From Ampullaceana balthica (lineage: Eukaryota; Mollusca; Gastropoda; Lymnaeidae), in contig CALYLW010000978.1 of NCBI GenBank assembly GCA_944989445.1, positions 124,001-188,000 on the forward strand: 64,000 nt of DNA. The letters are read 5' to 3'. Of the stretch, positions 35,919 through 47,531 are shown piece by piece. The first letter of the stretch is position 1; each line of letters begins with the position of its first letter. Below the pieces are notes generated by a model, which worked only from the letters and a program-made list of their open reading frames with translations, was not told the origin of the DNA and ran no database searches. The position numbers and the translations under genes are program-made.

Positions 35919-38900
35919 GTTAGTATGCAACATTTTCATTTATTATTGTACATGTTAGACAATGCAAATTTCCTTAAAACTTCAATACTATGTAATTTAT
36001 CATTGTAAAATGATGCTAGAAACGAGTTTACGTTTTCTAGCATATCCTTAAATAGCAATAATAATGTCAACAAACAATAAAATGTGATTTAAAAGATCCA
36101 TCCACAATCCACATATAAAAATGTCAGTAAAAGAGTCGGTCTTGTGGCAAGGAACGTGGCATGGATATGCTCCCCAGATTCCCTGTCTTAATTTTTTACA
36201 CGCTCTAATTGAAAGTGAATGTGGTTTACCGGTGTGGAAAAGAAGCTATCGACAGGGTATTCTTCATAAGACATTTGCAGGAACACTTTCAGGAACAAAT
36301 GATGAGCACGAATCTGTATGGCTGTGTACTTTCTCATCTTAATTTTTTCGCAATTCAAAATTGAAATGGTCGTTGTGCTTCTAGTTAAAATTATTTTTTT
36401 TAGCATTAGCTAATAAAGTTCTAATAGTGATTGCGCTTTAAAAAAAACCCAGTGAAAGAAATTATCTTATGAAATGCAACAAGGCAAAAGGTCACAAGCA
36501 ACATGTAAATTGAAAGAACTAACACTAATGAAAAATGTGCTGTAAATTGAAAAAGAAACACTAATGTCATTTTTAAAAAACTGTTTCACAGACAGCTTTA
36601 GACAACTGGGTTGAGAAATGGGCAGAAAACAGAAAAGTCTCATCTTAGCACAACCTACATTTGGTGAACATTGATCCACCAATACCAGAGTCTTGTGACA
36701 AGGAAATTAAACGGAACACTGCACTACTAACTCCGACTTTAACAAGGCAGAAAGCAGCTTGGACACGATCTGCCGGCATCGCTGCCAAGCATCTGAAACA
36801 GTAGCGAAGCATTTTACTTCATAGAGCTTGTTGAATGTTTTATTTTCGTTGCATTTAGATTTAATCAAATTACTTTTTCGTCCTTGTCATGCTCTTCGAT
36901 CTCCTGTTAAAATGTATTTAGAAAAATTAAAATTATTTCGTTTGTATATATAAATCTGATACTCTCTAAAAAATACATTACTCTTCTTTATTACAGTCTA
37001 ATTTCAGTAGATGTTATTAATGTTATAGTATGATATATTTTTATGCTCGTATATATTGTTCGACTGATCGGTATTCTCCATCTTTTGGTGAATATTAATC
37101 GGTTAGATTGTCAGTTCTCTGATGCTGATTTGAACTATTCCACATATTTCGGTACCCTTGCGTCTAGTTACATTAAATAGCTATTTGAGATGTAAGCTAA
37201 TCTATTTATCTTATTTTAGCTATGGACTTACAGAAAATATAATTTTAAAAACATACAAAAATATGTATGCTATTGAAAAAGAAAAAAAATGTATCCAAAG
37301 CTAATGATGTTTTTAAGCACTTGTTTCATTTAAACGACTGAGGAATTGAGACCATTTACATTTCAGTGAATGTCAGTTGCTTTATTTTTTTTTCAAAAGT
37401 TGTCACACCTTGTTCACTCTACTATTTGGGATGTCCCGCTCATATATACCCTCAGATAGACATAAGGATAAAACACTTTTCTTATTCCATATGAAGAAAG
37501 TAATCGGGGTGAGACTGCAATCAGGCTTTTAAATAGGTAAATGTATAATATAAAAACATCATTAAAACCAACACGGTGGTTAAAAAGACCATCGATGAGT
37601 TGATAACAGAATGCGCTTTACCTCAATCAGCGTCCAGGATGCACATTTTTGACAATGATATGGGTAAGCCATCTTTTTATCTCCTTCCTAAAATTTAAAA
37701 GGATGGTAATCCTGGTAGACCTATTGTCTCTGCATGTTCCTGTCAAACAGAACACATTTCTGAATTCTTGGATGGTGTCTTCCAACCTATAGTGGTATCC
37801 CTTTCTACGTACATTAAGGACACCAACCATGCCTTACGGACATTCGACTCTCTGAGCATCAATCCAAAGGAAATGCACTATCTGTTCCTCCTTGATGTAT
37901 GTTCCCTCTATACATCCATTCCCCACAACGATGGCCTTCTAGCTGTGCAATACTTTTTGGACAGACAACCTCACCCCAATATACCGACACACGCCTTACT
38001 ACGTTTGGCGGAATTGGTCCTAACCCTCAACTCGTTTGAGTTCAATGGCCAGTTATTTGACCAAATCAGTGGGGTCGCCATGGGGACTAAAATGGTACCA
38101 AGCTATGCTTGCTTGTTCATGGGCCATTTCGAGCACAGAGTGGAACAAGAATACACTGGTCGCCTCCCCGAATTTTATAAGAGATACATTGATGACGGCA
38201 TTGGGGTCAATCAAATGGAGAGGAGTGAACTTGACACGTTCATCAACTTTGTTGATTCTTTCCACCCCTCCATTAAGTTCACTCACACGATTTCCGAACT
38301 ATCGGTTAATTTCCTGGACATTACTGTAACTCTCCAGAAAAACAACCTCCTCACTTCGGCCTACTTCAAACCTACGGACAGCCACTATTACCTACTCTAT
38401 CTCTCGTCTCATCCCAAATCCTGTAAGGATTCTGTTCCGTTTTCACAACTTCTTCGCCTCTGTAGGCTGTGTCAATCTAATGAGGACTTTTTGGAAAAGG
38501 CGTTGGAAATGGTGGAGTTTTTTAATACAAAGGTCATACCCTGACGCTATACTCCAATCTGCACTTCAGCGAGTTAAAAACTTCACTCGTGCCGATGCCT
38601 TTGTATCACGCTCCAGTGATATTAATGAAAGGAGCAAATTGGTGCTCACATACAATCCCCACAACAGCAGAGCCAAGGAAATATTTTTGAAAAACCGCAC
38701 CATCCTAATCGTGGACCCTGAGACAAACAACATATTTTCCACCCCACCCCTCAATGTATTCAGGAGGAACTAAAATCTGCGAGACCTATTGGTTCGTAGC
38801 CGTCTGCTTATTCCGTCCTCCCATCTGGGCACCAAGCCAGGTGGTCGTAATCGCTGCAAGACATGTCCCTTTGTTATCCAGACGGACCAGATTGTCTTCC

Positions 38901-41656
38901 CTAAGGGGATACTCAAGATTAGGAATGGCTATCTTTGTACCAGCCGCAATAAGTCTACACCATTGTGTGTAAGCACTGTCCTTTGAAGTACATTGGTGAG
39001 ACGGGGAGGTTATCTCCTGCCGTATTGCTGAGCATGTACGTGCCATTAAACAAGACAAACAGTGTCCTGTTTCCCGACACTTCAATGGACGTGACCACAT
39101 GGGCGTCGATGACATGTCTGTCACCACCTTGGTTTCTTGTAAAAACACACCCGGCCAGGTAAGTCTGGAAAATAGACTAATCCATGAGTATGGGACTCTT
39201 ACACCACATGGAATCAACGTTGTGTTCGCACTGACAAGCTGATTGATTGGCCACACCCATCCTATCCTTTCCTATATAAGCTCTTAATTTTCTCTCCTAA
39301 CTTTATCTCTACTGGACTACTTGGATTTCACGGCAGCTAAGTGTTTTTTATTGTTATTTCGTTTTATTCGTTTCGTTTGTGTACTATTTATCCGTTGAGG
39401 AACGCTCTTTGCCGAAACATTCTCTTTTGTGTTACGTCCTGTCAGGCCTACTAATACCCTGTTTTTATATTATACATTAAACATATGCAAGAACAAGGAC
39501 ATACAAATTCTCGTTCTTCCTGTCAGGAATTCGGGCGTCGAATGGGTTGCCTTTAGAAACCTGAGAAAAGCAACAGTTTATCAAAATATAAAGCAGGATA
39601 AACCATGGATAAGTGTACGACGCAATTTTTTTCTGCTTAGAAAGAGTGTCTGTAACAGATAAGATAAGAAGATAAGATATGAAGATATATTATTATGTCA
39701 GTCAGGTATATTTCGATAAGTATTTTTAAGCAAATCAATTTTAATTGTTACAATGTTTGATTCGGTGTCGTTATGAATCAAATTTTAAGCTGAAAAATTA
39801 AAGAAAATCTACATTTTAACGGAAGTTTTGTTGATGAATTTATATTAATATATTAAAAAAAAATAATAAAGATGCACTAAAGCACGTCTGATTTCGAAAT
39901 CTCATTTTCTATTTTGTTTAGGGCACAAAACTAATTTTATTCTTTATCTCAACATTTATAAACATAAGGCTCTCTAAAGGAATTTCATGCACAGAGGTGT
40001 ACAGGTAACGTTGTAGATTGCGTTCATATCTAGACTTTTTAACGCAATTTTCATTCGGACAAATTGCGTTTATATATTTGAAATGTACAGCCAGTCTGTT
40101 CGAGCTTTGAACAGCAACTCCTCCTGAACCATACCAGATAGACGTTTCGGGTCGTTTGAAAATATGTTAAGGAGGTTCCAAGGATGTGCATGGGCCAAAC
40201 AAATTACCGAAAAGGTTTACTGGAATTCCTGGAAAATCTATTTTTAAAAAAAAGTATTTTGTCAATTGTTCGCCAGCCATAACATCAATCGGGATAAAAC
40301 AAACGCCAAACGATAGCTAATAATATTTAAAACAATATTGGAAAAGGAATTTTTGAAAATAGCTCATTTCATTAGACTCCCGTAATTTAAGCAGCGATTC
40401 GTAAATAGCAATTGTTTTATTTTTTTTTCAGAATTATTGATTTGAAATGACTTTTAATGTAATCTAGAATGATAGTTAATGGGGTTTTTCCACTTTGTGA
40501 ATGCTTATGTTAGACTGTTGCACGGTGCGCATTATATAGACACATTATTGGTGTGACTCCAGAGTGATTACCCTTGAATAAAAAAGTCGGAAATTCTTTG
40601 TTGTAAATTGAGTTAAATACTCATTCGAGTTTTTATTACTTTTTTAAGCTAAGAAATAAAATAATTACAAAAAAAGGATTAATATACAATAAATCAATTA
40701 TGATGTCAAAATCATTTGACAATTTGATTATGTTGCATAGCCCTGGTAAAGGGAAAAATGCCAAAATTATGGAAATAAGTATTTCTATTTCTCCAGAGGT
40801 TTAGCAAATATAAACAAGCCGTTGTATGATGCACTCACTGACACGTCACTGAGCCATGACCAACCTCTTAGTCCCTTGTACCCAATAGGATGTCTGCGAA
40901 TGGACACGAATTTGTCATGTGACCACCACTTTCGTAGCAATCTCCTCAACAAATGGAAAAACTTGAACATCACTGAGGTAAGAGTAAGAAAACAGAACTT
41001 TAAAAAAATACTTTAAAATAAATAAACATAATATTACGCAATAATTATCAAAAGAAAAGAACATTGAAAAAATATCAAAACTTGTTATTTCCGTATTTTA
41101 TAGTAAACGGCCATGAGCTAAGCTCCGAACTGTCAGACGGAAAATAAAAAGTTCACCTGAATTGAAAATTACATATAAGTGTATGATAAACATAAATAAA
41201 ACATATTTAATTTCGTTACCAAGATTTTGGCAAGGAAATGAGACTTAAATGTAGATCGTTATCTATTTCTAGGTCAAGGTTGCCATGTTTAAAGATGGCG
41301 TCCTTCAGAAATTCCTTCTATTTAACGGTACCTCATCGACATACCTCAGTTGGTTCTCGTCTGCTAACTTACTAAACAGTTCATGGGGTGACCTGAGAGG
41401 CTCGTCTACTGTCTCTTTCAGCATCGACGGGTACAAGGATGGTAATTCCATACGTCGGTTCTTTATAGAGAAAACTTACCCAGGATGTGACGTAGACACT
41501 GGTTGGGTCGTGTGTGTTGACAAGATGACAGACTGGTGTCCCTGGGGTATGAAAGTGAGCACCTACCCCAGACTGTTGTACTCCCCTACAAGCACCATGG
41601 GCTTAAACAAAGAAATGATTGCGGCAGAAGTCATTGCCATATTTATCAAATTGTAA
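35539..41656 (+). CDS. Secreted Cys-rich PAN/apple-like family protein, copy 2 (three exons, two compensating frameshifts)
   Basis: Exons 35539-35918, 40797-40977 and 41273-41656 total 945 nt, about 314 residues. The architecture is the same as copy 1: signal peptide, four-Cys PAN/apple-like module, 60-residue exon 2 and 127-residue exon 3 ending VIAIFIKL. Exon 1 changes frame twice. The T9 run at 35571-35579 is one T short for joining the signal peptide to AQTFQQDQGIYF, and the T6 run at 35681-35686 has one T too many before the segment leading to DRNGC. The shifts cancel, and every other position is in order. Either these are homopolymer assembly errors or the copy is a recent pseudogene. 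Relative to copy 1, the Cys at 238 is absent. An AATAAA lies 40 bp after the stop. Confidence 0.75.
35919..37539 (+). other. Intron 1 of copy 2, left part
   Basis: AT-rich. Chance frames at 36121-36342 and 36188-36406 show no recognisable domain. Nothing else is supported. Confidence 0.45.
37768..38544 (+). pseudogene. Penelope-like reverse transcriptase core
   Basis: The longest intact piece of the element. It has motif A Asp in LDVCSLYTSIP and the catalytic YIDD at YKRYIDDGIG. The frame stays open upstream of 37768 to a TAA at about 37698. It ends prematurely at TGA 38542-38544, whereas the next frame continues the family sequence (RSYPDAILQSALQRVKNFT). Confidence 0.85.
38965..39242 (+). 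pseudogene. Penelope-like GIY-YIG endonuclease remnant
   Basis: CKHCPLKYIGETGR marks the GIY-YIG core, followed in shifted frames by AEHVRAIKQDKQCPVSRHF, FNGRDHMGV and SLENRLIHEYGTLTPHGIN. At least one frameshift lies near 39012. In Penelope-like elements this domain cuts target DNA. Confidence 0.7.
39481..40796 (+). other. Intron 1 of copy 2, right part
   Basis: AT-rich with no gene. One GGTGCGCATTATAT motif lies near 40526, shared with several other places in the window. Confidence 0.45.
40797..40977 (+). CDS. Copy 2 exon 2
   Basis: The acceptor is TTTCTATTTCTCCAG at 40796. Exon 1 AG plus A gives Arg, then GLANINKPLYDALTDTSLSH and IGCLRMDTNLSCDHHFRS. The donor is GTAAGA at 40978. Length 181 nt. 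Confidence 0.85.
41273..41656 (+). CDS. Copy 2 exon 3
   Basis: The acceptor is TTATCTATTTCTAG at 41272. Starts VKVAMFKDGVLQKFLLFNG, contains GCDVDTGWVVCVDKMTDWC, and ends at TAA 41654-41656. It is 384 nt, the same as copy 1. Confidence 0.87.
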   Translation, partial: VKVAMFKDGVLQKFLLFNGTSSTYLSWFSSANLLNSSWGDLRGSSTVSFSIDGYKDGNSIRRFFIEKTYPGCDVDTGWVVCVDKMTDWCPWGMKVSTYPRLLYSPTSTMGLNKEMIAAEVIAIFIKL

Positions 41657-41695
41657 ACAATCAGCAAATTAATTAAGTTCTTGATATTTTTAATT

Positions 41696-41701
41696 AATAA
41701 A
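41696..41701 (+). promoter_or_regulatory. Candidate polyadenylation signal of copy 2
   Basis: AATAAA 40 bp after the stop codon. In AT-rich DNA this can occur by chance, but the position is plausible. Confidence 0.4.
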
Positions 41702-41823
41702 TTAGCTTTCCATTAGCGTTAACAAAATTTTTTTTTAAAATATGTTGTTTTTTTTTGTCAATCGACAATCACAGATTACTATAATTTTGCCATACCTCAA
41801 ACCCTGCAACCCAATGTAAATAC

Positions 41824-42730
41824 CACATAAACAATATCTTAACATCATCCCCACACTACATAAACAATATCTTAACATCATCCCCACACTACATAAACAC
41901 TATGTTAACATCATCCCCACACTACATAAACATTATCTTAACATCATCCCCACACTACATAAACACTATGTTAACATCATCCCCACACTACATAAACACT
42001 ATCTTAAAATCATCCCCACACTACATAAACACTATCTTAACATCATCCCCACACTACATAAACACTATCTTAACATCATCCCCACACTCTATACACACTA
42101 TCTCAATACCACATACACACTATCTTAAGATCATCTCAATACCACATAAACACTATCTTAAGATCATCTCAATACCACATAAACACTATCTTAAGATCAT
42201 CTCAATACCACATAAACACTATCTTAAGATCATCTCAATACCACATAAACACTATTTTAAGATCATCTCAATACCACATAAACACTATCTTAAGATCATC
42301 TCAATACCACATAAACACTATTTTAAGATCATCTCAATACCACAAAAACACTATCTTAAGATCATCTCAATACCACATAAACACTATCTTAAGATTATCT
42401 AAATACCACATAAACACTATCTTAAGATTATCTAAATACCACATAAACACTATTTTAAGATCATCTCAATACCACAAAAACACTATCTTAAGTTCATCTC
42501 AAAACCATCTCCATACCATGACAGTATCATCGCCATGTCATCACAACACCATAAGAACACCATCACAACACCAACACAACACCATTTCTACCCCATCTCA
42601 ATACCATCACAGCACCATCGCAACACCATCACAACACAATCTCAACAAAATCTCCATACCATCTTAACACCATCTCAACACCATTTTAACACCATCTCAA
42701 CACAGTCTCCATACCATCAGAACATATCTT
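41824..42730. repeat. 33-bp minisatellite, about 20 units, with a degenerate tail
   Basis: Units of 33 bp: ACATAAACACTATCTTAACA then TCATCCCCACACT in the left third, changing to ACACTATCTTAAGATCATC then TCAATACCACATAA further right. From about 42500 it decays into short CAACACCATCT repeats. Because 33 is a multiple of 3, a frame stays open (41902-42402) as an 11-residue repeat; I regard it as non-coding. It begins about 165 bp after the copy 2 stop. Confidence 0.95.
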
Positions 42731-42734
42731 AGCA

Positions 42735-42917
42735 CGAGTTATTTTTGGTGAATTTTTTTTCTTTTCCCAAAACTTTATTTTCAGCGGTGCGCATTCAAAA
42801 AATATTATATTGTCTAATTACGTTGCGCACATTTTCGTGTACGCTTCTTAATTTGAGCTATGCAGTACAAAGAATTGTCATTTTCTTTACTGTTGCTTTC
42901 TATATATTATAGACACG
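42735..42917. repeat. GCGGTGCGC repeat, left copy
   Basis: TTTATTTTCAGCGGTGCGC and later GCACATTTTCGTGTACGC match 46380-46455 to the right of the nested element, in the same orientation. Confidence 0.55.
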
Positions 42918-43785
42918 TAAGGGGCCATCCATAAATCACATCACGCACCTAGGGGGGAGGGGGGGTCACACTTTTGTGACGATGCGTGACGAGGGGGGGA
43001 GGGGTTTGAAGAAATGTGACGTCACATCAAAAGGGTAACTTTAAATAAAACTTCCACTGAAATATTTGGTCACTTACAATTTATTTAATGACTTTTTTTT
43101 TCTTTTCTTTTTTTAAAAATCAGTGCTTCTCAATGTGCCGGTCAGTAGGCCATCAGACGCCGGTTGGCGTAAGCTATCAAGCCACGAAAATTAAATCTGA
43201 TTATAATCCTTAAGTTTGAGAATCCACAAGATAACGTTTGAAATTGTTACACTGCGTCGTTTGATGTAGACATCAAAGCATTTGAAATGTAACCGCAGCT
43301 CCGTTTGGTTCTCTTAAGTCGTCGAACTTTTTTGCCCGATACCCCAAATTATACAAGTTTATGTGTGCGTTACCCCCCCCCAGACTCTAGGTCCTGCTCA
43401 CATGACTCGGGGATTTGGGGGAGCGTCGTCAGCCCCCCCCCTTCCGAAAATGCTACTGGTGAGTTTTACAAGCATGACAAGTGTCTAAACATGATCTGAA
43501 TAGGATTATGTGTAGATTAAGTCAAAACGACACGGAATATCCCTTTTTCTTTAAAAATGGGAGGGGGGAAAAGGGAATCTATTTGATAGAATTAAAAACG
43601 TTTTAAGTTTGATATAATTGTTCGATTGGTTTTTGGTCAAACGCCCCTGGCCATTCTAGTCTTCTAGATCAATGCTTCTCAAAGTGGTGGTCCGCGGACA
43701 AGTGCCGGTCCGTGGGCCATTCGCTGCCGGTCCGCAGATGTTCTCAAAAAAAGGACAGAAAAAATTGTCAGTGCAGGGAAAATAG

Positions 43786-45208
43786 TAGGGGTCTACCGAT
43801 ATATCGGCTGGCCGATATATCGGCACCGATATCTGGATATCGGCAATATCGGTATCGGTAGCCTGTAAAGGTCCCGATATTGACGTCACCGATATTTCAT
43901 AATAAGTGACATTTTGACCCCCCAAAAAAAAACGGAAACAAAAAAACTATCATTTAGGTTTACAATATCTCGACAAATTAATATATCGACCCCGATACCA
44001 GTATTGAAATAGTCAAAAGAGTCCTAGTATTAATATGTGCAGCCACGATACAGTGTGCCATGTGCTTTGATATTGTTTAGGTATCGGCCGATTTTCGTAT
44101 ACTCAGAAATACTGTGTAAATAGTGCCGATGCCAAGTATACCGTAATTGCTCTAATAAATGGATAACATGTAAACATTATGTTCACGTAATTGCTCTAAT
44201 AGCAAAGATGCACGCAGAATCGCAGATGTCTAAAACATTTCGTTTCGTATGGAATAACAAAATGTACCGTGTGAAGACGTGTTGTCATTGGCAACCATTC
44301 AAGCTTCAGCCTCATTTTCACTATATTACTATTGTACTTTGTTCTCATTGTTTCATTCATAAAAGGTGGCCGTGTGCAAAAGCCATTAAACTATTGGTTA
44401 GAATTAATAATTATGAGTCAAGGTTGAAGTTTCAAAAGGAGTACCTAATATGCTTGTACATTTTTATAAAGGACGGTTCGTTTTGTTATGAGTCCTATGT
44501 AGGTCATGAACTGGAACTTGTAAACACATCGGAAACTTCGTTTCGGGAAAAAAAATCGGTATTTCGGCAAAACTGGATATCGGTAGACCCCTTAATTATA
44601 AAATATAAATAATTACGAGTGATAAATTTAAGAATGGCGTCATCAAATATGACCGCTGTTATTTTTGTCCTAACAAATACTCATATCGGCACTCATATCG
44701 GAGAAAAAATATCGGTAATATCGGCAAAAATACTTATCGGTAGACCCCTAATATAAAATATAAATAATTAGGAGTGATGAATTTAAGAATGATCGATGTC
44801 ATCAAATAAGACCGCTGGTTTTTGTCCTAACAAATATTCATATCGGGAAAAAAAATATCGGTAATATCGGCGAAAATGCCTATCGGTAGTCCCCTAATAT
44901 TAAAGATAAATAATTACGAGTGATAGATTTAAGAATGACGTCATCAAATATGAACGCTGGTTTTTGTCCTAACAAATACCCTATCGGCACTCATATCGGA
45001 AAAAAATATCGGTAATATCGGAAAATGCGTATCGGTAGTCCCCTAATATTAAAGATAAATAATTACGAGTTATAAATTTAAGAATGACGTCATCAAATAT
45101 GACCGCTGGTTTTTGTCCTAACAAATACTCATATCGGCACTCATATCGGCAAAAAAAATATCGGTAATATCGGCAATATCGGCAAAAAGGCATATCGGTA
45201 GACCCCTA
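43786..45208. mobile_element. Innermost nested element with TAGGGGTCTACCGATA ends
   Basis: Left TAGGGGTCTACCGATATA and right ATATCGGTAGACCCCTA are inverted. The target duplication GAAAATAG is perfect, at 43778-43785 and 45209-45216. The 8-bp size indicates a hAT-type element. The right part, from about 44579, repeats a 145-165 bp unit, each ending in TATCGGTAGACCCCTAAT or close to it. The 134-codon frame at 44208-44612 has no recognisable domain. Confidence 0.88.
44579..45208. repeat. Tandem repeat of the right terminus of the innermost element, about 4 units
   Basis: TATCGGTAGACCCC-type termini occur at about 44579, 44737, 44881, 45031 and 45194, separated by near-identical sequence (AAATAATTACGAGTGATAAA, GACGTCATCAAATATGA, TTTTTGTCCTAACAAATA). 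Confidence 0.85.
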
Positions 45209-46227
45209 GAAAATAGTGCAACGGTCCCTGGTGCAATGGACAAAATTCATGCCAGTCCGCCATACTGAAAAGTTTGAGAAGCACTGTTCTAGACATAATG
45301 GTAAATGAGCCCTTTTAAAATTAGTCAAGTATTCAATAACTTTATTGAATGCATCAAATTCTTGACATCGCAATTCGAGAGGAGCACACAACAACTTTTC
45401 TTCTTAGCTAAGTTTTTAATGCATTAATTTTAAATACCCCAGAAAGGATACGTGATACAGACAAGTCATGTGGATTAAGGTTATTGTCACTTGTGTCAAT
45501 ATAAATAAAAGTGGGGTAGATTTAGCAGTCTTCGTATAGTACGTAGGTAAGAAATCTACATAGTTGTCAAATTTAAAAAAAAAGCATTTTCTGGAAGGAA
45601 CAGGCTCAATAATGGACATATGTTCCAAGCGTACACGTACACATGACGTATTTTAATATATATAGTGGATTGTAGTGGATGTTATATGTCCCAAATGAGT
45701 CTGCATTACCCCCAAGGATTCCCTTTTTGACCCCAGTTGAGGTGATTTTCCTCTGTTCGCCGACCTCTTTCTTACGGGATGCCCGTCAGTCAATTGAGGG
45801 ATTTTTTAAATATACATTTTAAAAATGTTATTATTAAATATATTTTTTTCTAAACAAAGACGTTAACCGTGATGTTTAATAGTCAATGTTTAATTTGTAT
45901 TCATTAAAATAAAATATAATCTAAGGATGTTAACACAGTTCGTTTTCTGAAGGCCGGTTAAACGTTTTTTTTTAAATGCATCACGCGTTTAACGATATTA
46001 CAATGTACATCTTCACTAAATAAATAATAAATACTTAAATGACAAAAAAAGTGATTTGAAAAAACTTATTTTCAAATAGAAAATAAAATGGGGTTTTTTT
46101 TCGGTCAAAGATTTGTGACGTATTTTTGGAGGGGGGGGTCTAAGTTTTTGTGACGACGCGTGACGAGGGGGAGATGGTGTAAAAAATCGGCCAAAATCGC
46201 GTGACGTCATTTATGGACGGCCCCTAA

Positions 46228-47531
46228 ACATATTTAATTACAACTGCCACACGATGCATTAGGTTTAATTGTTTACACGTTTAAATTTAATTGTGAATTT
46301 GTTTTAATTATTTTCTATTCCACAACTCGACATTTAATAAAAACCTATTTATGTAATAATTGTGTCAGTATTTTTTTCAAAGCTTCATTTTTAGCGGTGC
46401 GCGTTCTAAAATCTTTCATCGCCTGATTACTGTGAGCACATTTTCGTGTACGCATCTTAAATTTAGCATTGTCCTATTAATACAACATTTATTTTTTGTT
46501 TGTATTTTACATAAGCTTTTGTCTTTTAGTAAGCTATACAATTATACAATTTAAACTTAGGCTACCGGACCTATTAACATAGTAGATTAAACTAAATAAA
46601 GTGATCCTGAAAACGCTTATTTATTTTGTTTTGAGAATTGAATTTGCTATGTTCATTCCTTTGTAGTTTGATTAACATAGGCCATTTTTAAAATCAATAA
46701 TTGTCATTGTTTCACATTCATTTTTTTACAGACATTCGATTTGTTTTTTTGTTTTTTTTTAATGTGAAATATAATTTCTTTATTTTTTAGAAACAAAATC
46801 TGTTTTTGGGCCATGAAATTGACTCAAAAAAGAATTTCATTCCTTTATGATATTATACCAACTGCATAAAGCAGTAAATTTTAATCGTAAATTTAGACAC
46901 AAATATATAAAAATTCAAATATTATTTTCATGTTAGAACAACTATAAATATATTACAAAAGTAGAGTTATTTTCGTCCAATTGTTATGAGCAGACTTTTA
47001 TATTAAGCCAGAATATTTCTATAACCATTTATTATTTTTGTCTAAGTACGGTGCGCAAATTTTCTTGAATTTCTTTTTAATACGACTGCTTTAGTTTTTT
47101 TCCAGTATTTTAGAAAGTACATTTCATATGTTACATTTATAATTTAATTTTTTGGTTCTATAGGTTAAGTAGAATTTGCCTTTGAGGGTGGTTGTGCCAA
47201 AATTATCTTTATCTCATAGACGATGATGCAAATATTGTATTAATTACAATTGTGTTACGATTCAGTGTCGTAAAAGTATATGAGCTTTTTTAGTAACGAC
47301 AATGGTAGAGATCTTTTGGAAAAATGTCAACAAAGCAATGGCCTTTTTTAATGAATACGAACAAACAAACATACAAACATCAACTGAGCTTTATATTTTA
47401 GATATGCGTTTAAATTATTTTATTTCAATTTTTCCACGATGGATTGGATTAATATTTTACATGTGTGAATGAAATTGCGATTTTTTAAAATATGAACTAT
47501 GAATACGGAAGAGTTATTTTGTTCCAGTACA
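46228..47531. other. AT-rich DNA with GCGGTGCGC-type repeats, no gene seen
   Basis: Bases 46380-46455 repeat 42775-42850. Bases 47040-47130 (GGTGCGCAAATTTTCTTGAA, TTTTAGAAAGTACATTT) resemble 47930-48005 (GGTGTGCACATTTTCTTGA). No coding frame. Confidence 0.45.

Larger units (their letters stand above)
37540..39480 (+). mobile_element. Penelope-like element with GIY-YIG endonuclease, degenerate
   Basis: Lies in intron 1 of copy 2, same strand. The frame from about 37590 reads MGKPSFYLLPKI, a stop, then KDGNPGRPIVSACS and on to a 258-residue RT block. Penelope-type RT motifs are LDVCSLYTSIPH (motif A), GVAMGTKMVPSYACLFMG, YKRYIDDGIG (motif C) and NFLDITVT. A frameshift near 38535 leads to KNRTILIVDPETN, then a TAA at about 38773 and CKTCPFV. 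The GIY-YIG part reads CPLKYIGETGR with a later frame giving SLENRLIHEYGT. The CTTTGCCGAAAC motif near 39407 resembles Penelope-like ends. With several stops and shifts it is inactive. Boundaries are approximate. Confidence 0.85.
43670..45286. mobile_element. Middle nested hAT-type MITE
   Basis: Ends CAATGCTTCTCAAAGTGG (left) and TTTGAGAAGCACTG (right) are inverted. They are flanked by the 8-bp duplication TTCTAGAT (43662-43669) and TTCTAGAC (45287-45294), one mismatch. An 8-bp duplication and CAGTG-type ends are typical of hAT. Without its insert it is about 186 bp and non-coding. Confidence 0.85.
42918..46227. mobile_element. Outer DNA transposon with TAA target duplications, host of two nested hAT elements
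   Basis: Left end GGGGCCATCCATAAATCACA at 42921; right end TGACGTCATTTATGGACGG then CCCC ending 46224. TAA flanks both ends (42918-42920 and 46225-46227). The ends match the MITE at 34387-34649. A 3-bp TWA-type duplication fits PIF/Harbinger-like elements, but with no transposase the superfamily is inference. The interior holds hAT-type elements at 43670-45286 and a partial one near 43121-43170. The rest is AT-rich and non-coding, with G-rich subterminal stretches at both ends. Confidence 0.75.

Noticed and set aside
36121..36406. Short frames on both strands in intron 1 of copy 2
   Set aside because: No recognisable domain, no conservation with the other copies and no splice context.
41902..42402. 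166-codon plus-strand frame with an 11-residue repeat
   Set aside because: The 33-bp minisatellite keeps a frame open by arithmetic; no signal peptide, splice context or homology.
44208..44612. 134-codon frame inside the innermost nested element
   Set aside because: No transposase motif or domain; composition matches the non-coding element around it.
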